The notes under the pieces are model-generated. The model saw only the letters and a program-made list of their open reading frames with translations. It searched no databases and was not told the DNA's origin. DNA of 54,085 nt, taken from the IMG/VR virus record IMGVR_UViG_3300039037_000056, positions 1 to 54,085 of that record, one strand, 5' to 3'. Positions 1 to 11,800 of the stretch are shown here, one piece after another (within the stretch, counting starts at the first letter, position 1; every line of letters begins with the position of its first letter). The translations under genes and the position numbers were made by a program. Source of the DNA: a virus.

Positions 1-205
1 TTTGATTTGATCGGGATCCATTGATAAACTCCGTGAGAAGGGACTTGATTTCATCTATATCTTTCCGCATTTCATCAAGTTCTTGTTTTTGACGATCGCG
101 GTTAGATCTCATCTTAACATACTCATTATAACCAGTTGTATCAGTATTGACAATTGCACCCGTATCTGTGCGATACAGGTGCTTATGATCTTTTACTTTC
201 TTCAT
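1..205 (-). CDS. Conserved small virion-region protein, truncated by the window edge
   Basis: The ATG at 205-203 overlaps the stop of the upstream DUF4815 gene in a TGATG arrangement, so the two are probably translationally coupled. The visible 68 residues start MKKVKDHKHLYRTDTGAIV and turn into a charged, probably coiled-coil stretch (RSNRDRQKQELDEMRKDIDE). The reading frame stays open to position 1, so the C-terminus is missing. I recall similar short proteins after the large baseplate gene in cyanophages but know no function for them. Confidence 0.8.
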   Translation of the reverse strand, partial: MKKVKDHKHLYRTDTGAIVNTDTTGYNEYVKMRSNRDRQKQELDEMRKDIDEIKSLLTEFINGSRSNQ

Positions 206-3200
206 CAGGCAAGAGCGATAACTCTAAAGTCTCTAAACCTTGGTGCTCTCGCTTCGTTTGTTCCACTCATAACAATTTTGATTCTAAATCCATTAAACTG
301 GGCAAGATTATCAGCACTGAACTGATAATCTATATATTCACCATCTGCACTCGCACGAGTGAAAGCATCTGGTTTACCATTATTGAGAATAGAATCAACC
401 ACCTCATCACCAAATCCATCACCATTCGTGTCTGTAAGATTGTCAAATCCAGGGAACAATTCAAACGCCTGCTCAATACCATTAGAATCAACTCTGAAGA
501 GTTCATAAAGAACTCTAAAGTCTGCTGAAGAATGACGATAAGAAGAGACAATGACCTTCAGAGAGGTTGCAGGTTGTGCAAGATCAGTTCTTCTGGAGAT
601 ATAATATCCGGTGTGTGGATCTTCAGTGATAGAATTAACTCTACCATCATTTGCGTAATCTGAAATTGGATTGTTGAGTCTATTCCTTCCAAATCTGAAA
701 TTGGATCCTTGAAGATCAATCGTTGGGGAAAGATTTGAGTCTGATGTGTTCATGCTGACTGCGAGAGTCAGAGATTTACTATTTGGAAGACTTGAAAGTC
801 TAGTCGTCTCATTAACTCTAGAAGCAACAATCCTTGGAGTTGCCAATGGATTTGAATTGTTTAGAGATACATTTTCATATCCTTGATCAATGAACGAAAC
901 TTCAGAACCACCAGCACTAGTTCCAGATACTGTTCTGATTTGAGAAGTAGCGTTCGTGCTTGTAGATGGTGTGAACAGATTGATTCTTGGTGTAATTTCG
1001 TCAAACTGAATATTGTTAGATGAGAATACTACCGAACCACCAACACTATTTTCATCAGTGAAACTGAGTTGATTATCTCCAGTTGTTCTTGATCCACGAT
1101 CAATCTGCAGATGATATGTATCAAAGTCTCTAGCATTCTTCAAAGTAGAATCACTTGGCATATTATGTTGCTTATTGATTCTATGGAGAGAAATACCATT
1201 CAATTCATAAGTAAAGATTTGATCATTAAGATCATGAGATCTCTTAAGGGAACCATCAATTCCTCTTGTTCCAATTCCAAGTGTTCCGGCACCACCAGCT
1301 CCGGCAGTGATGGAGTTATAGTAAATAATTTCGTTATTTACTTTGGCATAACCAGTAGAAGTAGAAATACCTTCAAACGTTGCGAAGAGTGATGTATTAG
1401 CAACGGAAATCGTTGTATCACTTAGTCCGAGTGCAGCGTTAAGTGTAGTTGGTAATGTATTTGGTTCAATGTCTGCAAGAGTAACGACATTGTTGTCAGC
1501 GTGAAGACCGTGATTACTCTGCTCCACTTCAAGAACTCTTCCGTCATACAGATTACTGATAACACTAGAGTTTCTAATAGTTGTGTTTGCGTAAGATACC
1601 GCAACATCAGAGGAACTGTAAACAACGAGTGCTTGACCTGATGTAAACTCTTCACCCTGAACATCAGTCAGATACAGAGTGTCTTTTCCTGTGATGTTTT
1701 TAACTGAGAATTGTGCTCCACGTCCTCTAGCAACATCGGATGTTGTGATTCCGAGAACATCACCAACAACATATCCATTACCAGCAGTTGTTACGTGTGG
1801 ATTTCCATCAAGTGTATTGCTAGAGATTGTAACAATACCAATAGCACCAGATCCAGATCCAGTGATAGAGTAGAAATTAACTCCTGTGTAGGTTCCGTTA
1901 CTATATCCAGCACCCACCAAGTTGCTTGTTGTATTGGCAATATTACCACCAACCTGCTCAATGTTACCACTGATAGCAGCAGAGGAGGTATTATCACTAA
2001 CTTTCTTACCAATGGTAAGAATACTATCCATTGCAGAAGTAGTTGTAATACCAACTTTCAGTTTTCTTGGAAGAGTTCTAACTGGATTATTTGGAAGTCT
2101 CGCACTCAAATCACTTCCATTTTCAAGTGATGGGTTGAAGAAGTATGCAATTCCAGGATCCTTAACAAAGTCTGCTTTATACAGATCAAACTTTATGTCT
2201 TCAAATTGACTTGCTGTCCAAATCGTTCCATTCTGGGACTTGAATAAACTTCCTCCAACATACTGTTTTGTAACAATAACACTCTCAGCATCTGGAAGCG
2301 TAGCAGCATTAACAGTTCTTTCACCCATTCTCGCTATCCAAACTTCATAATCAACTGAAGATGGAGCAAGAAGAACGAAACAATACTCACGATCTGGTTC
2401 TAAGTAAACTGGTGATGGGAAAGTAATTGTAGTCGCAACAGATGCATCTGCAGAAGTTTGAATGTCTTTTGGTTCAAGAGTAACCTGAGAATACTCAGTT
2501 ACAAGTTCAGCAGTTGGTGTTCCCAACTCAACAGTTCTAAGTTCACATCTAATTTTTTCATTTTCATCCTTAGAAGCAAAATAGACATCAAGTTTAGTTA
2601 AGAATGCACCCGTTTCATCAACAGTAAATGATTGTGCCAGAGGATCGTAGAATTCAACGATATTAGTTTGTCTACGGAATGTTTCAACAATTCCACTGGT
2701 AGTATATGAACCTTCACCACTACTAATTCTCAAACTACCAGGTAATGGTTCTGCATTAGTAGAACTAGAGGTAAGTTTGAATGTTTTTCTACCTGTTGTA
2801 AATCTGACAGCAGGTGGTGGAGATGCAAGTGGATTTCTGAAGAAGAATGAACCAAGTACGTCACCGAATGTATCTGTAATCAGTCTTATGTCAGATACTT
2901 TTGCTTGTGCTCCACTGGTTTCGCCAAGAAGAACCATATCTTTTACGATACGTCCATTGAACTTGCCGAGTACATCCTCCATCAAGGAATTGATATCAAT
3001 GTTTAATACTGTTGAGGATGCAGAATATACTGATGGGAGAGTGACACTTCTATTGTATGGATTCAGACTAAAAGTATCCGTTGGATTGGTAATAGGACCT
3101 CTCTTATGATTTGGTTGACAAATTCTTACAGAGAAGAGTTGTCTAGATCCAACAAATCCTTTAACTGTTTCTCCATTACTAAACACACCAGAAGTCATTG

Positions 3201-6200
3201 ATACTTCAATTAGTTTTGGAATAATATCCAAATCACTACTACTATCAAAGAAATGATAGTGTCTAGCAAGTGGTCTCAAACCATTACCAACAAATGCCAC
3301 ATTTCTAGATCTAATATGCGTATCTGCTTCTGAAGATGTCTGAGTGATAGATTCATTTCTTACAACTTGGCCGCGGCGACGAGCACTAGCAACTCTTCTT
3401 CTAGTTGTTCCACCTTCAATAACAATCGTTCTAGTCCAACTATCTTGGGAAGGAGAGATTACAACTCTACCTCTAAATTCGACCATATTGAATGGGTTTA
3501 CATTCTCAACTCTAGAAGCTAGAGGTTGTCTAATCCAAGATTTGTCGCTATATTTAAGTGTGATGAGATCGCCTGTTTTTTGAACATTTGGATCAAGGAG
3601 ATCAAAATCCAAGTCGAACTGATCATCAACAGTATTTGCTGCTGCAACCTCTGGTTTTAAGGAGAAGTAATCAACAGGAGTTTTCAATTCGTTATCTTCA
3701 ATGCCTGCTTCAGAATCAGACCCCATTCTTTGATTATCTGCAAAATCATCCACAAAGAAACCTGACTTAAATCTATCAAGTCCATCAGCATCTCTAACCT
3801 GCAGAGTTCTAGTATCAAGTTCAAGAAGAGAGAGTGAGGTAAGTGTTTCTAAATTTTCAACTCTATCTTCAATCTTTCCAATATCCCTCATCGTATATCT
3901 TCTGTTGTCAACTAATGTCAACACTGCATCAGAAGGATTGTAAAGATATGCTGGTAGTTCAATAGTACCAATTTCCATCATGTCTGAGGAAATTTGTGGT
4001 TCTTTAGGATCTTCAGCACTAGTTCCTTTGATTACTGAGATATCACCTTGTGCACTGAAAACAACTTTATCAATTCTTGGAAGATAATAACTATATCCAA
4101 CTAAAGAACTTTCATCTGGTGCAACCAATAAAGTAGGATTAGTCCCTGTTGTAGCAAAAGTTCTTGCTGTATAGTCAAAAGGTGAAAGTGATGTAGAGGT
4201 AAAATCGGATACTCTAGGTCTAAAATCCAAAGTATCAGAAGATCTCAACAAATCTGCAGGTGGAATATCATCTTTGAATCTTGCCGCGTCATAAGAATTG
4301 ACAGTATAAACATCACCAGTATCATTAGATGGCACTGTATAATGATTGTAGATAATCAGAAGTTTTCTTGAAGGAACGTAATTACTCTTTTCCTTACGAA
4401 CAATTCTAGAGTAATCATAGAACTGTGGTTTTACTCCTTTATCAAGAGTATAATTATTAGTTACATCAGAGTAATTTCCAAGACCAATAACTTGTAATGG
4501 TGCAATTATTCCAGATTCTTCAAAAGTAACGTTTTCCCCAACTGTGAACTTATTGTCAGTCAAATATACAATTTCAACTTTAGTTGCTGAAGATCGCGTA
4601 ACAACCTGTGCAATTGCTTTACTTGTTCCACCAACAACTCTCTCACCAAGAATGGAAGACGTGTTTAGAGCAAGACCTGAGGGGAACTCAAGAGAATCCA
4701 GAGTTGGAATTGATGTTCCTAATGATTCATATACGGCAACAACTTCAACGACATCTGGAACATTAAGAGAAATTTCTTTGTCCTGGATTCTAGTCCCGTA
4801 AAAATCACTTTGTGTTGTTGCTGATATAGAAGTAGATACACCTGCTACAGACTTATCGACTTCAACTTTAGTGCTTCTTGTAAATACTTTATCCTTATTA
4901 GTAATACCAATTTTCTTAACGGTGGTGTTTACCGTTACGTTACTGGATTGAGATGCAGTAAGTCCTGTAAAGGTAATAACTTGACCTGCAGAACTGAGAG
5001 TTACTTGATCGCCAGTCAAAGTTTCAATTGTACCATCATTATAGTGAATACTATATCTCTCCTGATCAAAAGATTCAAAGAGACAACTGCTAATACCAGT
5101 TGCAGTTACATTAATAGCTAGAGTTCCAGCAACACTTGTAGATTGCTCTCTTATCTGACTAGAAACTAAAAGGTTGGAAGATCCTAAATCAACGGAAGAA
5201 ATATTTTGCTCTTCAAGAGGTGCGAACAAACCGCCACGCTCTCTAACAACAGGCACACCTAATGTAAATGTTCCTGTGAAAGTAGAACCTGGGAGACTAC
5301 CATCACAAACATTAGTTCTATCCTGCTCAGCAACCAAGGTAACTTGTGTTTTGGCAGCATTGATTGCAGAAACTCTGTTGAAAGTTTCATCACTAGTTCC
5401 AGCGATTTGATATCTAACAATATCTCCAACTTTGATGTTATTGAAGAACTTGCCTGGGCAAGTCATAGCACCAGCAGTGCTAATTCGAACAGTGTCTGCT
5501 ATACCAAATCCAGTGGGAAGTTTTCTTTCAAGAATAGTATCAGCAATAAAATCTCTCTTGAGTTCAGAATTCAGTGCTGTAGAATCTTGATAAATTGACT
5601 TGACATCTTCAATAGTATGAGTTGTAAGACTCGTAATTGAACGAGAAATTTCTTTACTCTCATTAATCAAAAGTTGCTCACCAACCATAAAAGTTCCTGA
5701 TGTCTGCATCAGGGTAATACTAGTTGTTCCACCAGGAGCACTCTGAATATATCCAGAAGCACCACTACTAACACCTCTAATATAAGAACTGACAGGCATG
5801 TCAGCAGTCAGAGTGTTTTCGTTCAAACTGATAGTGGTGTATGTCTGAACATCAAAAAGATATAAATCCCAGGAAGTAGAAAGATCTACTTGAGCAGAAT
5901 CTGTAAGACTAAAGTTATATACTCTTGCCTGACCAATTTCAGTTCCAGTGGCAGCAGTTGTAGAAGTTCCTCTTCTTTGACCCTGAAGTCTTACAATATT
6001 ACTATTGTTATTGACGCCAAACAGTGGGGTTCCCTGAACATTATTAACACGAATTAATGTTCCCATTTCAAATGGAACTAATGCATCCGTTACCGTTTTA
6101 GTTTCTCTAGGTTTTTCAACGTCAATAATTTTAGTAGCAGTATTTTCAACATCATAACCTTTTACATATGCCTTACCTGCGGAAACAGATACTGCCATAA

Positions 6201-7245
6201 GGTCTTCAGAAGGAGTATTTCCTTCATCAGTAGATTGTCCAGAAAAATATACACCTTCAGTTCCAAGTCTGTCGTTCAGACTGTCTTTTACTTCAACATC
6301 AAAACTATCAATGGCATAATTACCAGATTCTTCGTAAGTTCTCTCTGCAAAGTAATCTCTAATGAGATTGTAATTAGACTTATTCTGAAGTTTCTTTACT
6401 TCTCCATTATCTACTCTGAGAAGTTCTACAAAAGTTTTATCATCATTATCAGTTAAAAGTTTCTTAGATAACGTAAGTTTAATTCTTAATCTATCTGCAC
6501 CAGGAGCAGCAAAGTTAGAAAATCCTTTTGCATTATCATATAAAGATTTATCATCTTTTGCTGTGATGATTTCTTCAGTTATGGTTAGACCAACTCTATA
6601 AGATGGTGTATTAGAGTATGGATCTAAAAATATCTTATCAGAAGAAACATCTACAAATGTTCCTCGGATGAAATACACACCAGGAGCAATAGATACAGCA
6701 CTTCCAACTCCAGTCGCATCCTCAGATATCAAAGAAGCAATAGTCTCACCAGCGTTTATAGCAGTGTTTCCATAAGTGAAGGAGTCTTCGGTGATTAAAA
6801 CTTCCCCATCTTGGAAAGGTTCAATTTCGTTATTATCACCTGATTGAGTATATTTTACAAAAATAGTTGGGTTTGTGATACCATTCAAATCAGATACATT
6901 TTCATATCTGTCAACTTTAGCAACTATACCTGATGTCTGTCCTCTTAATCTCTTCCCTACAAGATTTTTACCATATACAGAAATATCAATCCCCAAGTGA
7001 TCTGCGTTTAACTTAACTGCAGGGTACTCGGGGTCAAAGGCGATATTTCCAGGGATCACCATTGATCCCTCTTTAAACATATGACTTCCAAACGATTCTA
7101 TTTGATTCTGCAGAATTGTCTGCAGAGTCGTCAGTTCTCTAGCCTGAACTGGAAATCCTGGTTTGAATAAAACCTTGTAAAAATTATCATCCTTACTGAA
7201 ATCATCAAAATAAGGATTGATATTGAGATTAGTTTTCTGTGGCAT
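205..7245 (-). CDS. DUF4815-containing giant baseplate/tail structural protein (2346 aa)
   Basis: The N-terminus (about residues 10-60, NPYFDDFSKDDNFYKVLF, then PVQARELTTLQTILQNQIE) is characteristic of the DUF4815 family of phage tail proteins. The rest is long and low in Cys and Trp, rich in Ser, Thr, Gly and Asn, with beta-rich modules. These include GAGYSNGTY / GNGY repeats and a K-V-N-N-E-I-I-Y-Y...RG module also found in the gp7-position protein and the large fibre. It starts 4 nt after the gp8 stop. I infer a virion role at the baseplate periphery, in the place of T4 gp9/gp10. A possible internal late promoter lies about 99 nt upstream, at 7344-7350. Confidence 0.88.
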   Translation of the reverse strand: MPQKTNLNINPYFDDFSKDDNFYKVLFKPGFPVQARELTTLQTILQNQIESFGSHMFKEGSMVIPGNIAFDPEYPAVKLNADHLGIDISVYGKNLVGKRLRGQTSGIVAKVDRYENVSDLNGITNPTIFVKYTQSGDNNEIEPFQDGEVLITEDSFTYGNTAINAGETIASLISEDATGVGSAVSIAPGVYFIRGTFVDVSSDKIFLDPYSNTPSYRVGLTITEEIITAKDDKSLYDNAKGFSNFAAPGADRLRIKLTLSKKLLTDNDDKTFVELLRVDNGEVKKLQNKSNYNLIRDYFAERTYEESGNYAIDSFDVEVKDSLNDRLGTEGVYFSGQSTDEGNTPSEDLMAVSVSAGKAYVKGYDVENTATKIIDVEKPRETKTVTDALVPFEMGTLIRVNNVQGTPLFGVNNNSNIVRLQGQRRGTSTTAATGTEIGQARVYNFSLTDSAQVDLSTSWDLYLFDVQTYTTISLNENTLTADMPVSSYIRGVSSGASGYIQSAPGGTTSITLMQTSGTFMVGEQLLINESKEISRSITSLTTHTIEDVKSIYQDSTALNSELKRDFIADTILERKLPTGFGIADTVRISTAGAMTCPGKFFNNIKVGDIVRYQIAGTSDETFNRVSAINAAKTQVTLVAEQDRTNVCDGSLPGSTFTGTFTLGVPVVRERGGLFAPLEEQNISSVDLGSSNLLVSSQIREQSTSVAGTLAINVTATGISSCLFESFDQERYSIHYNDGTIETLTGDQVTLSSAGQVITFTGLTASQSSNVTVNTTVKKIGITNKDKVFTRSTKVEVDKSVAGVSTSISATTQSDFYGTRIQDKEISLNVPDVVEVVAVYESLGTSIPTLDSLEFPSGLALNTSSILGERVVGGTSKAIAQVVTRSSATKVEIVYLTDNKFTVGENVTFEESGIIAPLQVIGLGNYSDVTNNYTLDKGVKPQFYDYSRIVRKEKSNYVPSRKLLIIYNHYTVPSNDTGDVYTVNSYDAARFKDDIPPADLLRSSDTLDFRPRVSDFTSTSLSPFDYTARTFATTGTNPTLLVAPDESSLVGYSYYLPRIDKVVFSAQGDISVIKGTSAEDPKEPQISSDMMEIGTIELPAYLYNPSDAVLTLVDNRRYTMRDIGKIEDRVENLETLTSLSLLELDTRTLQVRDADGLDRFKSGFFVDDFADNQRMGSDSEAGIEDNELKTPVDYFSLKPEVAAANTVDDQFDLDFDLLDPNVQKTGDLITLKYSDKSWIRQPLASRVENVNPFNMVEFRGRVVISPSQDSWTRTIVIEGGTTRRRVASARRRGQVVRNESITQTSSEADTHIRSRNVAFVGNGLRPLARHYHFFDSSSDLDIIPKLIEVSMTSGVFSNGETVKGFVGSRQLFSVRICQPNHKRGPITNPTDTFSLNPYNRSVTLPSVYSASSTVLNIDINSLMEDVLGKFNGRIVKDMVLLGETSGAQAKVSDIRLITDTFGDVLGSFFFRNPLASPPPAVRFTTGRKTFKLTSSSTNAEPLPGSLRISSGEGSYTTSGIVETFRRQTNIVEFYDPLAQSFTVDETGAFLTKLDVYFASKDENEKIRCELRTVELGTPTAELVTEYSQVTLEPKDIQTSADASVATTITFPSPVYLEPDREYCFVLLAPSSVDYEVWIARMGERTVNAATLPDAESVIVTKQYVGGSLFKSQNGTIWTASQFEDIKFDLYKADFVKDPGIAYFFNPSLENGSDLSARLPNNPVRTLPRKLKVGITTTSAMDSILTIGKKVSDNTSSAAISGNIEQVGGNIANTTSNLVGAGYSNGTYTGVNFYSITGSGSGAIGIVTISSNTLDGNPHVTTAGNGYVVGDVLGITTSDVARGRGAQFSVKNITGKDTLYLTDVQGEEFTSGQALVVYSSSDVAVSYANTTIRNSSVISNLYDGRVLEVEQSNHGLHADNNVVTLADIEPNTLPTTLNAALGLSDTTISVANTSLFATFEGISTSTGYAKVNNEIIYYNSITAGAGGAGTLGIGTRGIDGSLKRSHDLNDQIFTYELNGISLHRINKQHNMPSDSTLKNARDFDTYHLQIDRGSRTTGDNQLSFTDENSVGGSVVFSSNNIQFDEITPRINLFTPSTSTNATSQIRTVSGTSAGGSEVSFIDQGYENVSLNNSNPLATPRIVASRVNETTRLSSLPNSKSLTLAVSMNTSDSNLSPTIDLQGSNFRFGRNRLNNPISDYANDGRVNSITEDPHTGYYISRRTDLAQPATSLKVIVSSYRHSSADFRVLYELFRVDSNGIEQAFELFPGFDNLTDTNGDGFGDEVVDSILNNGKPDAFTRASADGEYIDYQFSADNLAQFNGFRIKIVMSGTNEARAPRFRDFRVIALA

Positions 7246-7248
7246 CGT

Positions 7249-8796
7249 TTAGAATTCCAGGATGATTTTAACGTCTTCTTTTTGTCTTGAGTTTCTGGAG
7301 ATTGCTGGACGATTGTCAATATAGACAATATCTCCCGACCCTTTATTTATCTCAGGATTGGCAATCCCGTTTGTAATTTGGGTGCCAATTGAAATAAGTT
7401 TTGTTCCTGTTGGGTTTGTAGTAATACCAGTAAATCCAGTATCAATAGAACCCGAGAAACCTCCAGTGGTGGTGACTGCGTTTGAATTTGAAGCAAACTC
7501 ATACAGTTTACCGTTAGTAGAAACACCAACATAATCTGTCTGATCAAATGTAGTTTGATTCAAGAAAGCATTCCTATCTTGGAAATACTTCAATACTTTA
7601 GTTTCATTATCAAATGAAGCAACAAAACCAACTGCTGTTCCGCCCGTAACACTTTGACTAATTTTATCACCAACAGATACTGTTCCAGTAACTGAGGTAA
7701 ATTTCAATGCTCCTAATGAAGAGAATTGATTTTCATCAAATACTGTTGTAGATCCAATAGAAGTTGGATTTTTAACAATACCGATTTGTGCGAAAGTTAC
7801 ATCAGTTGGAAAATCTCTTGTAGAATCATCAAATCTTGCATAAACAAGAACCTTATCCGCACCAAGTTCCTTATAAAGATCATGACCATGACCTTTTGAT
7901 GGTGGAATAATTGGAATCAGTTTTGCTTTAGTACTGGAGTTAGAATTAATTGATCCAAGATCAACAATTCCATAACTATAATTTTTTCCACCAGAGGAAA
8001 CTACAGTATTTGTAATTTTACCGTTGACATCTACATCAACGATAACTTTACCACCAGTGCCATCACCTAAAATATTAACTTCATGAGAACCTTGAGAATA
8101 TCCTAATCCCTGTTGGTCAATATATACTTTCTTAATCTGATTCTCATTAGTATCAGAATCACCATTATTTCTAACAGCAACTATCTGAGCATCTGTTGAT
8201 GTAGACCAATTGTTAGGAAGTGAAATATATTCAGTAGAATCAAACTTGATAATATCACTTGGAGATACTGTGAAAAGATATTTCCAGACATATCCATCAC
8301 CACTTACACCTGCTTTTGATGGTTCAAGGTCAGTAAAAGTTGGTTCATCAAGAGAAGCATTTCCTGTTGTACTAATTCCAGAAGAACCATTATCAATAAC
8401 AGTATACACTTTGAACTCACTATTCATTACATAGTAGTTCGCATCATAAAGTCTTGCAGACTTTGTGGTGGGTGAGAGATTCTTGAGACTGTAATCGTGA
8501 CGATACATCTCATACTTTGTCCCTCTAGTCCAATCAACTCTCCTTATCAGTCTTCTGACATTAGCAGAGGAGACTTTTTTACCAAAGGACATATTGTCGC
8601 CAATAAAATTGGCATAATCAATATTGTCAGTGGGACTAGGAGTATTTGTGTCCCAGTCTGTAGTTCTTCCAAATCCAACTATGGAAGGATTGGATAGACC
8701 AACAAAAACATAGTAAGAGTTTGCAGAACTAGTGACGGAATCTACAAAGTTTCCCGCATTTAATATTCTAAACTGATCGGTTACAATTGCCGCCAT
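7249..8796 (-). CDS. gp8: Baseplate wedge subunit gp8
   Basis: The product is 515 aa starting MAAIVTDQFRILNAGNFVDS. Similarity to T4 gp8 shows in order: AIVT..FR at the start, a YVFVG...W.. region, PTDN, a RRVDW motif near residue 80, and GYVWKYLFTVSP, matching T4 YVWEYLFEIPP. gp8 is a dimeric component of the baseplate wedge. An ATG at 8853 lies in the same frame but would place the late promoter (8816-8823) inside the gene. I therefore take the ATG at 8796, 20 nt after that promoter box. It sits between the gp7-position giant and DUF4815, the usual cyanomyovirus order. Confidence 0.88.
   Translation of the reverse strand: MAAIVTDQFRILNAGNFVDSVTSSANSYYVFVGLSNPSIVGFGRTTDWDTNTPSPTDNIDYANFIGDNMSFGKKVSSANVRRLIRRVDWTRGTKYEMYRHDYSLKNLSPTTKSARLYDANYYVMNSEFKVYTVIDNGSSGISTTGNASLDEPTFTDLEPSKAGVSGDGYVWKYLFTVSPSDIIKFDSTEYISLPNNWSTSTDAQIVAVRNNGDSDTNENQIKKVYIDQQGLGYSQGSHEVNILGDGTGGKVIVDVDVNGKITNTVVSSGGKNYSYGIVDLGSINSNSSTKAKLIPIIPPSKGHGHDLYKELGADKVLVYARFDDSTRDFPTDVTFAQIGIVKNPTSIGSTTVFDENQFSSLGALKFTSVTGTVSVGDKISQSVTGGTAVGFVASFDNETKVLKYFQDRNAFLNQTTFDQTDYVGVSTNGKLYEFASNSNAVTTTGGFSGSIDTGFTGITTNPTGTKLISIGTQITNGIANPEINKGSGDIVYIDNRPAISRNSRQKEDVKIILEF
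7344..7350 (-). promoter_or_regulatory. Possible internal late promoter for DUF4815
   Basis: GAGATAAATA within the 3' end of gp8, 99 nt upstream of ATG 7245. Confidence 0.4.
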
Positions 8797-8815
8797 TGTT
8801 GCTAGCTTTTTTCTA

Positions 8816-8823
8816 TATTTATA
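8816..8823 (-). promoter_or_regulatory. Consensus T4 late promoter TATAAATA for gp8
   Basis: Exact T4 late -10 on the minus strand directly after the gp7-position gene stop, 20 nt upstream of ATG 8796. It decides the gp8 start. Confidence 0.8.
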
Positions 8824-8824
8824 A

Positions 8825-11800
8825 CTATCCCAGGTCCTTTCTGAGAGATCCATTGTCTCTCAAACCGAATCCCCGTCTTTGGATAGTGGGGAATGTTGAC
8901 AATCCAGCATCAACTCTCAAACCTGTAACGCCAATAGCGATTGGTGAAGATGCTCTGGTAAATCCAGAAAGTCTACCCCAAGAAAGTGTTCCTTGTGGAA
9001 CGGTCAGACTACCTGTTGTGGTAAGACCCGCGTGCGTGGTAGTAGAAAGAATATTGCAAGTGGCAACTCCAGTTGTTGCAGTTAAGTGGAGATCATTGAT
9101 AATGTAAACATTATCCAGGAATGTTGTTCCGATAGCAACGATTGAATTATCAGAACCATTGATGGATCTTACACCATTACCAACACTGGTGTTCTTAACA
9201 AAGATTGGATAACCTTCCTGAAGTCCTGTAGTGCTAGATGCTGTGAAACTAAACGCAAGTGCAAGAGCGTTTCCACCAGTTCCAACTGCTGTAGAAATAC
9301 CGGTGATTGTTGCGGCAAAACCAGCGACAGCGGTAATTCCAGTCAAAGTTTCAACAGAAAGTGCTGGAGCAGAAACCAGAACCTGTGGAGGTGCTGTGCG
9401 CGTGTATCCAAAACCGGCATTTGTTACGGATGCAGAATTGATAAAGTCATTGACAATAGCGACTGTGCCAGTGGCAGTTGTGCCAACACCAACACCCACT
9501 GCCTTCGGTGCAGCAATCTTAAGTGTTGCTGAACCAGAATAACCAGCACCTTCCTCAGTGACATCCAAGGAACTAATGGTTCCTGTGGCAGAAACTACAG
9601 CAGTAACAGCAGCAGATACATGTTCTGTTGATGTATTTACGAGTAATCCATTAACACTGGTAATATTAATAGAAGATTCATTTTCTTCGTAATTAAAGAA
9701 TTGTGCGTCGTCAACAAATATTTCAGTTGCAGATGCAGAAATGTCTCCAATAACTCTTGCGGTAGGATAAACTTGACCTTCAATAGAATCTCTAGACTTA
9801 TCAACAAGTTCTCCACCAAGTCTTTGATCTACTTTCTTCTTAATCCAACTAAGTGGTTTGAAGTTAGTATCATCAATACCAAGACCCGCATAGATGTTTG
9901 TTTCTACTTTATCAGAATTATTAATGTTGTAAATTGTTCTAGGATCTTGTGCCAGACTATTATCTGTCTTCTGCATCTGCAGAATATCTCCACTTTCAAC
10001 TGAGGTGTTAACGTTAACGCTTACACTATCAGTTCCTCTTGTTCCTCTATAGAAGAAGATATCAATATTATCGTTAGCAGTTGGTGCAGTTGTAAAGACA
10101 ATTGATGTACCACCAACAAATTGATAGTGAACATTAGGTTGTTGAATTACACCATTTACATAGATTAGAAGAACTGCCTCAAGATCAATCACCGAAGAAT
10201 CTGGATTATTCTTGTCAACTTCAAAACTAAGTAGTTCGCCCTTATAATTCAGTGGGAATCTGACACGAGAACCATCGATAAGATCGGAAATGGAGTCAAT
10301 ATAATCAAGTTCGCCAAATTGCCAAGCAGCAAATTTATCATTAAAGATATCCAGAACTTCAAATTCTGGTTCATTTACCATGGCAGGAAGACCTTTGGCA
10401 GTTACAAGACCAACTGCTTTGAACTTATCACCAATTCTAAATCCATATCCATTTCTTGCAATCTTGAAGTTCTTAACCTCAAAGAGGGTGGATCCAATTC
10501 CAACTGCAGTGATTGCAGCTCCAACTTCAACATTAAGAAGTAGACCACTTCCAGTATCAGTTGTTGCACCCTGACCAAGACGAGAAACTCCAGTGATTTC
10601 AAGATTTTCGTAAGAAGGTGAAGGAATATTGATAGTTGGATTAAAACTATATCCAGTGCCTCCGTTTGTGACATTGAATGCAAGAGATCCACCAGCGCCA
10701 ACTGTAACTGTGACAGCAGCAGCGTTACCAGTGTGATTTGGATCAGTGATACCGATGGCAACAGATCCACGGTATCCAGAACCAAGAATGTCAGTAGCAC
10801 CAGCTCCAATAGACTGAATTACACCACCAGAAACAAATGCTGTTACAGAAGCACCAACAAGAGGAGCAATTCCAAGACCCTGAGTGGATCCAAGGGAAAC
10901 AATCATTCCACCTCTTGGAAGTTGATTTTTATTTACATCAGTTTCAGAAATTACAAGGTCATCATTAGAATCCTTTACCCCAGTGAAGACTATATTAGAA
11001 ACACCACCACTTTCAGTGAAACTATAGTTTCCTCCGGTGTTGTTGTCAGTGGTTGGAGTTTGGAACATATTGTTGATGAATACCAAACCGCTACCAGTTT
11101 CAATACCCGTTGTATTAGCACCACCAACAGTCAGACGATAAGTCGCACCAATGCCGGTGAACTGTCTAGTAATATCATCATAAACCTGGTTAGTTGCATA
11201 ATCATTTCTCAGGTATACTCTACCATTGAAAGTAGACTTATGAAATGGAATATTGCTATTGTCAACTAATTCCTGAGTATTGCCTCTAGGCGCTTCAGTA
11301 AAGTGGATCTTACTTCTAGTCATGTTGTAAGAACCACGGAACAATCTAACGACAGATCCGTCAGTATGTGTGGTTGCTAATGTTCCAACATATCCTCTCT
11401 CAGTCTTAACAACATTGAAAGAACCTGATCCTGTAATAGGTCCAATGGTTGTAGTTCCAAGACCAACAGCATTAACTTTGACAAACTCATTATCAACCTT
11501 CAGAACATCTCCTGGTAAAATAGAAGAAATTCCAGAAATACCAAAGTAGGTTGCACCAATAGCAATAGAACCACCATTGTTGCTGAGAGTGTAATTAATT
11601 GGAGTGAATGCCAGAGGAGATCTTGAGACACCATCAATCGTTATCAAAGATTTTTCAAGTTTCTTCTCCATTTCAAGAGTGTGACCATTTCCACTTCCAG
11701 CAGAGTTGAATGTAACTGCTGCACCAGTTTTGCTTGTGGCAAGTTTAAATTCATCATTATTAACCTTAATAGCATAAACCGTGGAAGGAAGAACACTTCC

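Noticed and set aside
8797-8853. N-terminal extension of gp8 (ATG at 8853)
   Set aside because: It would place the consensus late promoter inside the coding region and overlap the previous gene; T4 gp8 similarity begins near MAAIVT.
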